From NCBI GenBank assembly GCA_022828105.1, contig JAJEJC010000009.1:1-64000 (forward strand): 64,000 bases of DNA, read 5' to 3'. A program made the translations under genes and the position numbers. The notes beneath the pieces were generated by a model that worked only from the letters and a program-made list of their open reading frames with translations, was not told where the DNA came from and did no database searches. Positions 1-8,656 of the stretch are shown one piece after another; within the stretch, counting starts at the first letter, position 1, and each line of letters starts with the position of its first letter. The stretch is from Dehalococcoidia bacterium. GTDB lineage: Bacteria > Chloroflexota > Dehalococcoidia > Bin125.

Positions 1-275
1 TGATCGCACAAGCACCCTGGATCATCGTTGTCCGATACGCTCACCGTGGCCGTGCCAGTGGTCGGCGGCACCGTGGAGCCCGGGCGGGGCTCCACACTGA
101 CCGCAACCGAGCCGTTGGATTCGTCCGCTGGGTCGTTCGACATCGCGACGTTCAGGGTGGCACTGCCGCTGTTCGAGATGGTCACGGTCTGCATGTCGAC
201 CACAACGCCGTCGTCGCCCGATCGCGACACCGACACGATCACGTCCACGAACACCGCTGACCGCCCAGATCCCAC
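1..275 (-). CDS. Calx-beta-like surface protein, fragment
   Basis: The minus strand is open from a GTG at 275 to the window edge. It reads as a beta-rich repeat with the block TVTISNSGSATLNVAMSNDP followed by a run ending TVSVSDNDDP, which is the usual end of a Calx-beta module in large bacterial surface proteins. The same style recurs in the 1554-residue protein at 33-38 kb. The C-terminus lies outside the window. The frame is closed upstream by a TAG (276-278) and the neighbouring DNA is an IS5-family remnant, so the N-terminal part may have been lost to insertion. Function beyond a probable extracellular adhesive or calcium-binding role is unknown. Confidence 0.6.
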   Translation of the reverse strand, partial: MGSGRSAVFVDVIVSVSRSGDDGVVVDMQTVTISNSGSATLNVAMSNDPADESNGSVAVSVEPRPGSTVPPTTGTATVSVSDNDDPGCLCD

Positions 276-348
276 CTAGGGAACGTTCACATTGGCTGCG
301 ATTTGGGCCATAGTAGCGGTAGGTCTGGCGGCCAGATCGAGGTGAGCC

Positions 349-880
349 AAGAAGCTGACCGATGCGCAGTTCGAACGGCTCGCGCCGCATCTACCGCGGC
401 CCAGCGGGCATATCGAGGTGGGCCAACGACAGGTCGTGGACGCGCTGTTGTGCATGGCGAAGGGAGGTTGGCGCTGGCGGGCGTTGCCCGAGCGGTTCGG
501 GAACTGGCATGCGATCTACGTGCGGCTCAATCGTTGGGCGAGGCAGGGCGTGCTGGAGCAGGTGCTGGCGGAGTAGCGGCGCGACCAGATAGGTGCGCTG
601 GACGGTTCGACCCTGCTTCTGGAAAGTACGATCATCGAGCTGCATCCCGGCGCGACCGGTGCGCGGCGTCGGAGGACAGCAGTCGGTCGGTCGGTCGCCG
701 AGCGGCTGGACGGCCAAACTGCACGCCCTCGTCGCCGCCGAGCGCGCCCCGCTGAGCCTCGCGCTTTCAACCGGGGGGATGGCGACGCGCCCTGGGGACG
801 CGCACTCCTGTTTCACAGTCCGTCGAGCAGGAGACCAAGCGGCTCTGCCAAACGCGACGATCGCCAGCCTGATACGGTAG
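349..880 (+). pseudogene. IS5-family transposase remnant
   Basis: From 349 the frame reads LTDAQFERLAPHLPRPSGHI and then WRWRALPERFGNWHAIYVRL, the N-terminal helix-turn-helix region (DUF4096 type) of IS5-family transposases. An in-frame TAG at 574-576 interrupts it. The same frame continues with ESTIIELHPGATGARR, which corresponds to the DST(I/V)xxxH stretch carrying the first catalytic aspartate. Near 690 the homology jumps frame to GWTAKLHALVAAERAPLSLAL and then degenerates before 880. No second half of the DDE domain is present. This is a decayed, non-functional copy. Terminal inverted repeats were not identified. Confidence 0.7.
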
Positions 881-897
881 CCAAACGGAGGGCGCTG

Positions 898-1605
898 ATG
901 GTCACCGCCAAGGAACTGCCGCAGGTCGTCAACGGCCGCACCCGTTTGCCCGACATTCCGGAACGGAACCCGGACGAAAAGATGACCGCATTCGACCACG
1001 TGCACCGTGCGGGCAACGCCTATCTGATAGCCCAGTATCTGCTCGACCAAGGCGCTGAGGCCGAACGGCTGCTGGTTACCGCCGACCACTGGATCGTGCA
1101 GGACGCCGAAGATTTCCAGCGGCGCAGACGATACCCCGACCTGATGGTCGCCTTTGACGTCGACCTTGAAGCGCATAAGGCGAGTAACGGCTACATCATC
1201 GCCGAGCAAGGCAAGTCGCCGGAATTCGTCTTAGAGGTGGCCTCGCAGAGCACCGGTCGCGTTGATCTCGGGCCGAAGCGCGACGACTATGAGGCGTTCG
1301 GCATCTGTGAGTACTGGCGCTTCGATGAGACCGGCGCATTTCACGGGGCCAGGCTGGCTGGCGACCGGCTGGCGGAAGGCAGATACGAGCCAATCGAGAT
1401 TGCTGAACGTGCTGACGGCAGTCTCCGCGGTTACAGCGCTGCTCTGGATGTCGAGCTGGAGTGGCGGGACGGTCGGCTCGGCTGGCTCGACCCAAGGACG
1501 AGACGTCATATTCCCACCTTCCTTGACGAGCGCCTCCGCGCCGAGAATGCCGAGGCGAATCTCAGGAGACTTGAAGAGGAGTTGCGCGGCCTTCGCGAGG
1601 AATGA
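898..1605 (+). CDS. Uma2 family (DUF820) PD-(D/E)XK nuclease-like protein
   Basis: This 235-residue protein has the Uma2/DUF820 core. RRRRYPDLMV (about residues 76-84) carries the conserved Pro-Asp, and EFVLEVASQST (about 108-118) is the second acidic motif of the restriction-endonuclease-like fold. KRDDYEAFGICEYW matches the family's K..xY...G..EYW block. The last ~35 residues (FLDERLRAENAEANLRRLEE) form a charged coiled coil, common in this family. The cellular role of Uma2 proteins is unsettled; they are often multicopy and next to mobile DNA, as here. The start is supported by a GGAGGG ribosome-binding site seven bases upstream. It follows the IS5 remnant and is probably a single-gene transcript. 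Confidence 0.85.
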   Translation: MVTAKELPQVVNGRTRLPDIPERNPDEKMTAFDHVHRAGNAYLIAQYLLDQGAEAERLLVTADHWIVQDAEDFQRRRRYPDLMVAFDVDLEAHKASNGYIIAEQGKSPEFVLEVASQSTGRVDLGPKRDDYEAFGICEYWRFDETGAFHGARLAGDRLAEGRYEPIEIAERADGSLRGYSAALDVELEWRDGRLGWLDPRTRRHIPTFLDERLRAENAEANLRRLEEELRGLREE

Positions 1606-2117
1606 CCGACCGTGGCAGAGCAACGAAGCGCCGTCCCAAACGGTCGAGAGTGAGACCCTCCGACACACTCAACTTCCTATTGTGACCACCCAGGCGGAAG
1701 CTCGTAGCTCGGTGAAGCCTCGTCGATCAACACTTCCTGATATCGCGAGACCTCGCCGATCAGCCGCAGCTCTAGCGTTGGTGTTCGGCACTGGACTGCT
1801 CCAACACATTCGTCCGCTGCTCCTCGCTGGCTGGCGTCTCGCGCCGGAGGAGGACAGGCGCGGGCATCGGAGGACGTTCCAGTCGGTGGATTGATTGGCT
1901 GATGGTGGTAATCACGAGCCGCGGCGACGCGGGCCGGTTGCGGCTGGGTAACGACGGCCGAGGCGCCGAGCTGGCAACAGCTGTCGGTGCGGGAGGCATG
2001 GCAGCCGACCTCAACCCCAACGACGAGCAGCAGCGCAACGGGAGCACCTCGGCCAGCCGCTGAACACGGACTGAGTTAGAGAGTAGCCTGCGTTCCTGGC
2101 GGGAAGGAGGCAGCGCG
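1606..2117. other. Intergenic, no supported gene
   Basis: About 510 bp between the Uma2 gene and the ABC ATPase. Open frames here are short or antisense to neighbours and show no recognisable motif. The only functional signal seen is the strong GGAAGGAGG ribosome-binding site at 2102-2110 for the downstream GTG start. Confidence 0.5.
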
Positions 2118-3338
2118 GTGCCAACAGACCGTGAGATCTCGCTCTCGATCCGAGGGCTGTACAAGGTCTTTGCCGACAGCGACGGCGCTGGCCTCAACCT
2201 GGCCCTGGGGGGGAGAACGAAGGACGAGATCCAGGAGCAGACCGGCGCGGTGGTTGGGCTGCGGGATATCAACATCGAGATCGCGCGGGGCGAGCTGTTC
2301 GTGGTGATGGGCCTGTCGGGCTGTGGCAAGTCGACGCTGGTGCGCTGCATCAACCGTCTGATCGAACCTTCGGCCGGACAGGTCTGGCTCGACGGCAGAG
2401 AAATCACGGCAATGAACGAGAACGAACTGCGGGAGGTTCGACGCGGCAACCTGGCGATGGTCTTCCAGCACTTTGGGTTGATGCCGCATCGCAACGTGCT
2501 CGACAACGTGGCGATGCCGCTGGAGGTAGCCGGGGTGGCCAGAGCGGAACGGCGCCAGCGGGCCGCGACGGCGCTTGAGCAGGTTGGGCTGGCCGACTGG
2601 ACCGGGTCAATGCCCAACCAGCTCTCGGGCGGGATGAAGCAGCGCGTCGGGCTCGCCCGCGGACTGGCGATGGATACGCCGCTGTTGTTGATGGACGAGC
2701 CGTTCTCTGCGCTCGACCCGGTGATTCGCCGCGACCTGCAGGACGAACTGCTGGCCCTGCAGGAGTCGGTGCAGAAGACGATCGTCTTTATCACGCATGA
2801 TCTCAACGAGGCCGTGCGGGTTGGCGACCGGATCGCGATCATGCGCGACGGTGAGGTGGTGCAGGTGGGCGCGCCCAACGATGTGGTGCTCAATCCGGTC
2901 GACGACTTCGTGCGCGAGTTCACGCAGGACGTGCGCTTGCACGGAATGGTCACGGCGGCCTCGATCATGGATACCGGATTCGCGGCCGCTTCAGGTTCGA
3001 TGTACGTCTCGAAGTTGATCGACCGAATCGAGCGGGAGCGTCTGTCCGCCATCTGCTGCATTGACGAGGAGGGCAAGTACCTGGGCACGGCTGACCCGGC
3101 CATCGCGCTGCGGGCCCAGCACAGTGGCGCCGAGCGGATTGTGGATGTCCCGCTCTACATCGGCGACGCGGTCTGGGAAGACACGGTCCTGGACGATCTG
3201 GTTCCGGTCGGGCTGCGGGCGCAGCACCCGTTGGCCGTGCTGGACAACGAGGGCGTGCTGGTCGGCGTGATTCCGCGGGAGCGGCTGGCCCGGGCCATGG
3301 TCTCGGACGAGGCAGCCGCGTCACTCGCGGCAGAGTGA
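2118..3338 (+). CDS. proV: Glycine betaine/proline-type ABC transporter ATP-binding protein
   Basis: The protein has 406 residues, the usual length for ProV/OpuAA. It has Walker A GLSGCGKST (about 68-76), a Q-loop in VFQHFGLMPHRNV, signature LSGGMKQRVGLARGLA, Walker B LLLMDEPFSALDP and the switch His in IFITHDL-type context. The C-terminal ~120 residues match the tandem CBS region (LHGMVTAAS onward) that senses ionic strength in osmoregulated uptake systems. The N-terminal extension before the P-loop (LNLALGGRTKDEIQEQTG) is typical of the betaine subclass. The start is GTG, eight bases after GGAAGGAGG. The family works with a permease and a binding protein, but neither follows, so this is either an orphan ATPase or the survivor of a disrupted operon. 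Confidence 0.9.
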   Translation: MPTDREISLSIRGLYKVFADSDGAGLNLALGGRTKDEIQEQTGAVVGLRDINIEIARGELFVVMGLSGCGKSTLVRCINRLIEPSAGQVWLDGREITAMNENELREVRRGNLAMVFQHFGLMPHRNVLDNVAMPLEVAGVARAERRQRAATALEQVGLADWTGSMPNQLSGGMKQRVGLARGLAMDTPLLLMDEPFSALDPVIRRDLQDELLALQESVQKTIVFITHDLNEAVRVGDRIAIMRDGEVVQVGAPNDVVLNPVDDFVREFTQDVRLHGMVTAASIMDTGFAAASGSMYVSKLIDRIERERLSAICCIDEEGKYLGTADPAIALRAQHSGAERIVDVPLYIGDAVWEDTVLDDLVPVGLRAQHPLAVLDNEGVLVGVIPRERLARAMVSDEAAASLAAE

Positions 3339-4203
3339 GGGCTGTTGCGATGCAAGGCCTGCGACCCCGTTCAGGTTTGGCCGCGCGCTCGGCCCATGGC
3401 CGACCTGATGTCTCTGTTGTTCTCGGTCCAACACAGGCCCACCCGGGCCGGTCCGCTAGCGCTTTCGGCCGTCGGCATCCTGTTGGCGACCACCTACGTC
3501 TACTGGCCCGGAGGCGGCCGGCCGGCGATTCGCTTCAGGTGGAGGGTGTAGGCGGTCCACCTCATGCCACGTGCAAGGCAAGCATCGCCGGAGGCCAGCT
3601 GCGCGACTGCTCCCACAGGGCTCGTCCGTTCCCGGCGGGGACCTGTAGTTCCGAGCCGATGTTCTCTGGGACGGAGGTGTCGGCGTGATGACTGGGCAGC
3701 AGGTCGGACTGGAGCTCGATCTGGTCGAACCCGAAGCGGCTGGCTGTTGCTCCGGTGCAGCTTCGCGCAGATGAGGTCGTCCTGTGGGTGTCGCCGATTT
3801 CTATCGCTGCCGCACGACGAAGCCTTCCCCTCTGACTAGCTCTTCCTCCCAGCCGAGAACATGGTACTGGCCCCGCAGGCCACCGCAGACAGGCGGCGCA
3901 GCGGCGTTCGACCCGTTCAAGCCTAATGATCATCACCGCTTCCCCAGGTCGACCTTCGGGCGATCGGCTGGATGCGCCCCGCTTTACTTGGGCCGGCGAC
4001 GGAGAACGTTCTGCCGGCCAGAATCGATCGCTGCGAGTAGACGAACCTGGAGGACGGAGCTCGAATCGGCCGACGGTGACGAGGACTGGATCGTGCAAAG
4101 GCAACCGAACGGCAAGGCAAGGGCTGTGCGCGACCGCTGCTCAACGTTGGGCCCTCGACGCTCAAGCCCCGGCAGGTCTCCGAGCGCCCACGCATATCCA
4201 CGT
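3339..4203. other. Intergenic, no supported gene
   Basis: About 865 bp downstream of the ABC ATPase, where a permease gene would be expected. A short plus-strand frame at 3345-3551 holds one hydrophobic stretch (PLALSAVGILLATTYVYW), which could be a decayed membrane gene but has no family match I can name. Other frames on both strands are Arg/Ser/Pro-rich shadows. Confidence 0.4.
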
Positions 4204-5436
4204 TCAGGCAGGGAGACGTTCGGAGCGCGCCTCATCGCGCAGCACGAGAACCTCCTGAGCGATTCGCTCCACGCGCCGGAACACGGCGGCGAGCTCGCCC
4301 GATAGGTCGAGGGACGCCACCTCAAGACGTTTGCCCGCATGTATCACCCGGTACGAGGCCGGTTTGGCGTCTCCCTGGGCGTAGACCAGCAGGCCGCCAG
4401 GGAGATCGAGCGCCGTCGCATAGGCCAGGAGCTGGTAGAGATCGGAGCTGGGAACGGATGAACCGGATAGGTTCTTGTACTTGGCGTCGCCGACGAACGT
4501 GCAGATAGGACCGTTCCACCAGGATAGGTCGGGCCTGAGCCGCAGCCTCCTATCCTCGGCCAGCCAGATCTCTTGAGTCTCACGATCGGAACGCAACGTC
4601 CGTTCGGATACGCGGAGCGTGTCGCGCAAGGAGGCGGTCAGAAACTCCTGGAACAGCTGGTTCATATCGATCAGGAATCCCGAGGCGCGGACGCCGCCGC
4701 GGCCCGACTCGAAGGCGCCATGGCGCAGCACCAGGCGGGCCAGCCCGACCACGCCGCGGTAGTGGTCATTGAGACGGTCAAAGCGCACGGCGGGCACCTG
4801 CTTGGGTCTGAACTCGACCGCCGTCACCTGCTCCACCGTTGCTGCGATCCAGCTCAACTGTCGGCGCGCCTCGTCGGAGCGCAGACGCATCGATCCAAGC
4901 CGGGCGACCGCTGCCCGCACCAGTTGGTTTTCGATGATGTCGTCTGTGAACTCGTCGAATTGCACTTCGACCGGCAGTCCGGCACCGAGCCGGCGGCGGA
5001 GTTGCTCGGCGATCCGGATGCGACCGCGAATGGTCCGCAGCGCTTGCTCCTCCGTCCGGTAGCCGTGCATCAGCCCCTGGCCGAAGGCGCGCCGCGCCGC
5101 CGAGGCGAGCGCCAGCGCGAGCGCGTCCAACAGCGATTGGCGCTCGGCGAAGTCGAAGGGTCGTTGTTCCTGCTGCCGGAACAGGCCCATGGCGTACGCC
5201 GCGAGTGAGAGCAGCTGAGGCACCCCGATCTTCGGTTCGATCATGATCGAGAGGTCGCCGATCTCGACGGCGCCGACGGTCGAGCCGGCGGTGAGCCGAA
5301 ACACGCGCCCTTCGCTCGCGACCGGTTCAATCGACAGCTCGAGCGCCGGCGCGTGTTCGAGCAGCAACTCAAGCTGGGTTGCCGAGAGCACCGACTCCGT
5401 CGACGCGTGCTCCTGCAAGTTGAGCTGGGTCGTCAT
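4204..5436 (-). CDS. mcrC: McrC-family nuclease subunit of a type IV (McrBC) restriction system
   Basis: This 410-residue protein has the McrC layout: an N-terminal beta-rich recruitment region (GAVEIGDLSIMIEPKIGVPQ), a helical core and a C-terminal PD-(D/E)XK domain. The catalytic pair is visible as RPDLSWW followed by TFVGDAKYKN, that is Asp then D-x-K (about residues 315-335), with LYQLLAYATAL following as in the family. McrC supplies the nuclease of the GTP-driven McrB ring, cleaving DNA with modified cytosine or other modified bases. It overlaps mcrB by four bases (ATGA, 5433-5436), indicating translational coupling. It looks intact. Confidence 0.88.
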   Translation of the reverse strand: MTTQLNLQEHASTESVLSATQLELLLEHAPALELSIEPVASEGRVFRLTAGSTVGAVEIGDLSIMIEPKIGVPQLLSLAAYAMGLFRQQEQRPFDFAERQSLLDALALALASAARRAFGQGLMHGYRTEEQALRTIRGRIRIAEQLRRRLGAGLPVEVQFDEFTDDIIENQLVRAAVARLGSMRLRSDEARRQLSWIAATVEQVTAVEFRPKQVPAVRFDRLNDHYRGVVGLARLVLRHGAFESGRGGVRASGFLIDMNQLFQEFLTASLRDTLRVSERTLRSDRETQEIWLAEDRRLRLRPDLSWWNGPICTFVGDAKYKNLSGSSVPSSDLYQLLAYATALDLPGGLLVYAQGDAKPASYRVIHAGKRLEVASLDLSGELAAVFRRVERIAQEVLVLRDEARSERLPA

Positions 5437-7265
5437 TCCAGGTCGTCGGAGGCCGGACCCGTCGACTCGTCTGGCCGTGGATGGTCCGATTCGGTCGCCG
5501 CGCGTTTCGCGGCCTCGCGCCGAAGCTGGTCGAGCTTGAACTCCGCTACGCGCTCGGGATCGCCGAAGAGCCGTTCCTCCAGGTACGGGACGACGCTATA
5601 TGTCCAGGTCCGCTCGACTGCTTGATCGTCAAGGTTCGGCTTCATGAAGTGGCTGGGTCCGATCGCCGCGTGGCGATCGTCGCTCAACCGCTCGTTGGCC
5701 AGGTCGACGATGTCTGCAACCCAGTTCATCTGCGTCGGGCCGGTCCGCTCCAGCCAGCGGCGCAGCAGGCCCTGAATCGGATACCGGTCCGGATGGAACT
5801 CCACGAAATGGAAGCGGCGGCGCAAGGCCAGATCGACCAGCGCGATCGAGCGGTCGGCGGTGTTCATCGTGCCGATGATGTAGAGGTTGTTGGGTAACGA
5901 GAAGCGTGCGCCGGAATCGCCCGCGTACTGCAGCCGGATCTCATGCTCGCGGTACTCCAGCAGAAAGTAGAGCTCGCCCAGCACCTTGGCCAGGTTGCCG
6001 CGATTGAGCTCGTCGATGACCAGGACATGCTTGGCCTCGGGCTCGGCGCGCGCCGCTTCGGCGGCCAGCAGCAGCGGACCATTCCGCAGTTCGAAGGCCG
6101 GCTGTCCCTGCACCAGCGCCGGACGGTAGCCCTGGACGAAGTCCTCGTAGGCGTACGACGGGTGGAACTGGACGATGGTCACGCGGTGGTCAGCCGCGGC
6201 CAGGCACCGCGCCAGTCGCTGCGCGACGAAGGTTTTGCCTGTGCCGGGCGGCCCGTGCAGGACGATCTGGCGCTTGTCCTTGAGCAGCACCTCGAGTTCT
6301 TCCAGGAACTCAACGGGCAAGTGCAATCGTTCCGCCAAAGCGTCGAGGCTCCCGCCGCTCTCAAGCTTGATCTTGGGACAATCGTCGTCAGAAGTCTGGT
6401 CGCCAAGGTCAGCCGCGGCGCCCGAAGCCGCTCGACGCTGGCGGCGGCCGCGGACGGCGGGATCCCAACGCTCGCGGATCCCTCCGTCGTCGTAGAAGCT
6501 CAGCCACTCACCGCTGCGCCCATCCTCGAGGCCAGCGCGGATCACTGCCAGCGTCCGATCGGGATCCTCTTCGGCTTCGTCGAGCGACCCGGCGAAAGCG
6601 GAGACGATCATCTGCTTGTGCCGCAGACTGACGATCGACTCAAAGCTGTCTGGATGAATCAGGTGCAGCAACGCTTGCCGCTGAAACCCGCCGCGGTCGG
6701 GATACTCGGCGAGCAGCCGGCTGCTCGGTTGAAGGGCCAGCAAGAACTGCTTGAACGCCCATGGATCAGAGAGCAGCCCCTCTTGTTGCGTGGACGCGAG
6801 TCGCTTCCATTGCTCGGCGAATTCGATGATCACTGCGAGTTGCCACGGGCGCTGCCGATGGAACGCCGGACCCGGACCGGCTATGCCGGGGATGAGGCCA
6901 TCGATCAACTCCACCGGGATCACCACCGAATCGGGCGACCAACTGAGCACTTCCTCCACGCGCTGACGCTGGGTTGCGCCGTTCTGCGTCGCGACGATCA
7001 AGAAGTGGACATAGAGCGTTTCAGCCATCAGTTGGACCACGGGCGGAGGAGCGCCGCGGAGCTGCCGCTCCAGCTTCTCCAGATAGGACGGCCCGTGCCG
7101 CTCGTCCGGCTGATCCAGAAAGCGCGTCCGCAGCTCGCGCAGCCAGCGCTCGCTCCAGATCTCCCGGCCTGGCGTGAAGAGCGATTCGTCGCGTTGCAGG
7201 CACTGGCCGACCCACAGAGCAGCCGCTGCGTAGACTCGTTCCGCGTCTGGTTTTCGGGACCCCAT
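5433..7265 (-). CDS. mcrB: McrB-family AAA+ motor/recognition subunit of a type IV restriction system
   Basis: This 610-residue protein has an uncharacterised ~300-residue N-terminal region, then an AAA+ domain. Walker A is GPPGTGKTF (about 337-345), followed by the FHPSYAYEDFVQGYRP block typical of McrB. Walker B is LVIDELNRGN (about 412-421). The GTMNTADRSIALVDLALRRR block (about 463-482) is the McrB signature containing the nucleotide-specific NTAD element and arginine-finger region. The N-terminal region should recognise the target; it is not a DUF3578 domain that I can recognise, so the modified base it reads is unknown. It is the first gene of a two-gene operon with mcrC. A nearly gene-free stretch lies upstream. 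Confidence 0.88.
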   Translation of the reverse strand: MGSRKPDAERVYAAAALWVGQCLQRDESLFTPGREIWSERWLRELRTRFLDQPDERHGPSYLEKLERQLRGAPPPVVQLMAETLYVHFLIVATQNGATQRQRVEEVLSWSPDSVVIPVELIDGLIPGIAGPGPAFHRQRPWQLAVIIEFAEQWKRLASTQQEGLLSDPWAFKQFLLALQPSSRLLAEYPDRGGFQRQALLHLIHPDSFESIVSLRHKQMIVSAFAGSLDEAEEDPDRTLAVIRAGLEDGRSGEWLSFYDDGGIRERWDPAVRGRRQRRAASGAAADLGDQTSDDDCPKIKLESGGSLDALAERLHLPVEFLEELEVLLKDKRQIVLHGPPGTGKTFVAQRLARCLAAADHRVTIVQFHPSYAYEDFVQGYRPALVQGQPAFELRNGPLLLAAEAARAEPEAKHVLVIDELNRGNLAKVLGELYFLLEYREHEIRLQYAGDSGARFSLPNNLYIIGTMNTADRSIALVDLALRRRFHFVEFHPDRYPIQGLLRRWLERTGPTQMNWVADIVDLANERLSDDRHAAIGPSHFMKPNLDDQAVERTWTYSVVPYLEERLFGDPERVAEFKLDQLRREAAKRAATESDHPRPDESTGPASDDLE

Positions 7266-7800
7266 GTGCGTTCCGTCGCTTCGGTGGGTTGCGTCGCTGT
7301 CGCGATGATATCGGCTATCGACGCGATCTAGCAGCGCGGGAGATCGGCTTCAGCAGCGGCACGGGTCTGGAGGGCTGAGCCGGGTCTGAGTCATTGGCGA
7401 GGCTGCAGCTCAAGGGATACTGATGGCGGTTCCGCAGCCGGCCAGCGACGCTCTTCACCTGCGCCGGACCTCCAGGCTCACCTAGCCGGGCGCTCCTCCC
7501 CGCCTGTCCGCTCTCATGGCCGCCGCCTCGCCAAGGACCCGTATGCCATTGGCAAGCGAACCATCTTGACTGCTTGCTCGGGACAACGGCGTTCTGCGTC
7601 CTCCTCGTCGTCATCGTCTCCCGCCGCTCCGACTCGCCACGCATTGAAGATCTATTTTGGCAATCGATGTTGCACATCTCTCATGCTGCCAGCCCTTCCT
7701 GCTTGATCAACCCGCTTGAACTTGGCGCCTTGTGCAGCTTGTTGTCGTCGCACGGCATCGCACACCATCCTCTAACCAGACCGACTTCTTCGACAGCCGG
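7266..7800. other. Intergenic, no supported gene
   Basis: About 535 bp upstream of mcrB and beyond the end of the next minus-strand gene. It would contain the mcrBC promoter. I see no convincing protein or RNA gene. Confidence 0.4.
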
Positions 7801-8199
7801 TTACTCCAGACAGATGTAACGCGCACCGGCGCTCAGCATTCCCCAGGCGGGCGGGTCGCCATCGAGTAAGGCGATTTCCGCCACGGCCGCAACGACCGAA
7901 CGATCGGGGCCGTGTCGAGTCCGAGTGAATAACACAATTCGCTTCTGCTCAAACCAGCGGTACTCGTAATCCAACCAGCTGAATCCGTCGCCCTGGTCGA
8001 GGAACTCTACCAGCGCCTCCGGCCACTCGCTCTCCGCCGTGAGGCCATGCGCGATGATCGCGCCGTCTGCATGGGTCTCGGAGACTTCCTCGCCGCACAG
8101 GTTTCCGTATCTCAAGCTGTTCAGATGCGGAAAGTACAGCAGTCGAATGGCTAGCGTTCCATCCAACTCAGCAGGAGGCTCGTACTCTTGCTCCGACAA
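7801..8199 (-). CDS. Hypothetical protein, 132 aa, acidic
   Basis: I do not recognise this family. The frame starts at an ATG with the acidic N-terminus MSEQEYEPPAELDGTLAIRL and is rich in aromatic residues (FSWLDYEYRWFEQKRIVLF). It ends ARYICLE followed by TAA. Composition is protein-like rather than the Arg/Ser/Pro bias of shadow frames, and the competing strand has no better frame. There is no signal peptide or membrane segment, so it is probably cytoplasmic. Lying between a restriction pair and a surface-protein gene, it could be an immunity or accessory protein, but nothing in the sequence proves that. Confidence 0.5.
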   Translation of the reverse strand: MSEQEYEPPAELDGTLAIRLLYFPHLNSLRYGNLCGEEVSETHADGAIIAHGLTAESEWPEALVEFLDQGDGFSWLDYEYRWFEQKRIVLFTRTRHGPDRSVVAAVAEIALLDGDPPAWGMLSAGARYICLE

Positions 8200-8656
8200 C
8201 CGCGTCCGCGGCTCGGCCTGATCATTGACCGATGCCTGCCCTTCCGTTGGGCCAGGCGCAACGCTCCCCCGTTTGTCGCAGTAGGTATCTCGTCACGGCA
8301 ACCAACCCCGAGGGGCGATGCCGTAGCCAGCAGCGCGACCAACCCAGACAACCAGATTGACGAGGGAGCCCTCCATCCCACTTCGATGTCGCTTTCTTTC
8401 GGATAGCGGTTTGGTTGATTCGCATCCGTGTGGCACACCCACAGGAGTCCCGAGGGAACGATACCCCATACCGCTCGGCGGCGAGCTGAGAGCCGTGATT
8501 CCAGGTGCGATGAAGAGGTCGACTGGAACGGTTCGGGAAACGACCGGCTATCGCAGTTCACTCTCAGCTAACGCAAATGCTCAACCCGGCGGGCAAGCGC
8601 TTGTGTTTCACGCAGCGGAGCGACAGAGTCAACGCAGAGAGTGTTGGGAACGGTCG
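8200..8656. other. Intergenic, divergent region without supported gene
   Basis: This is the divergent gap between the minus-strand hypothetical gene and the plus-strand surface-protein gene. The plus frame of the surface protein is open upstream to 8357, but the first 100 codons are Arg/Ser/Pro-rich with no signal peptide. I place the true start at 8657 and treat this stretch as promoter DNA. Confidence 0.45.
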
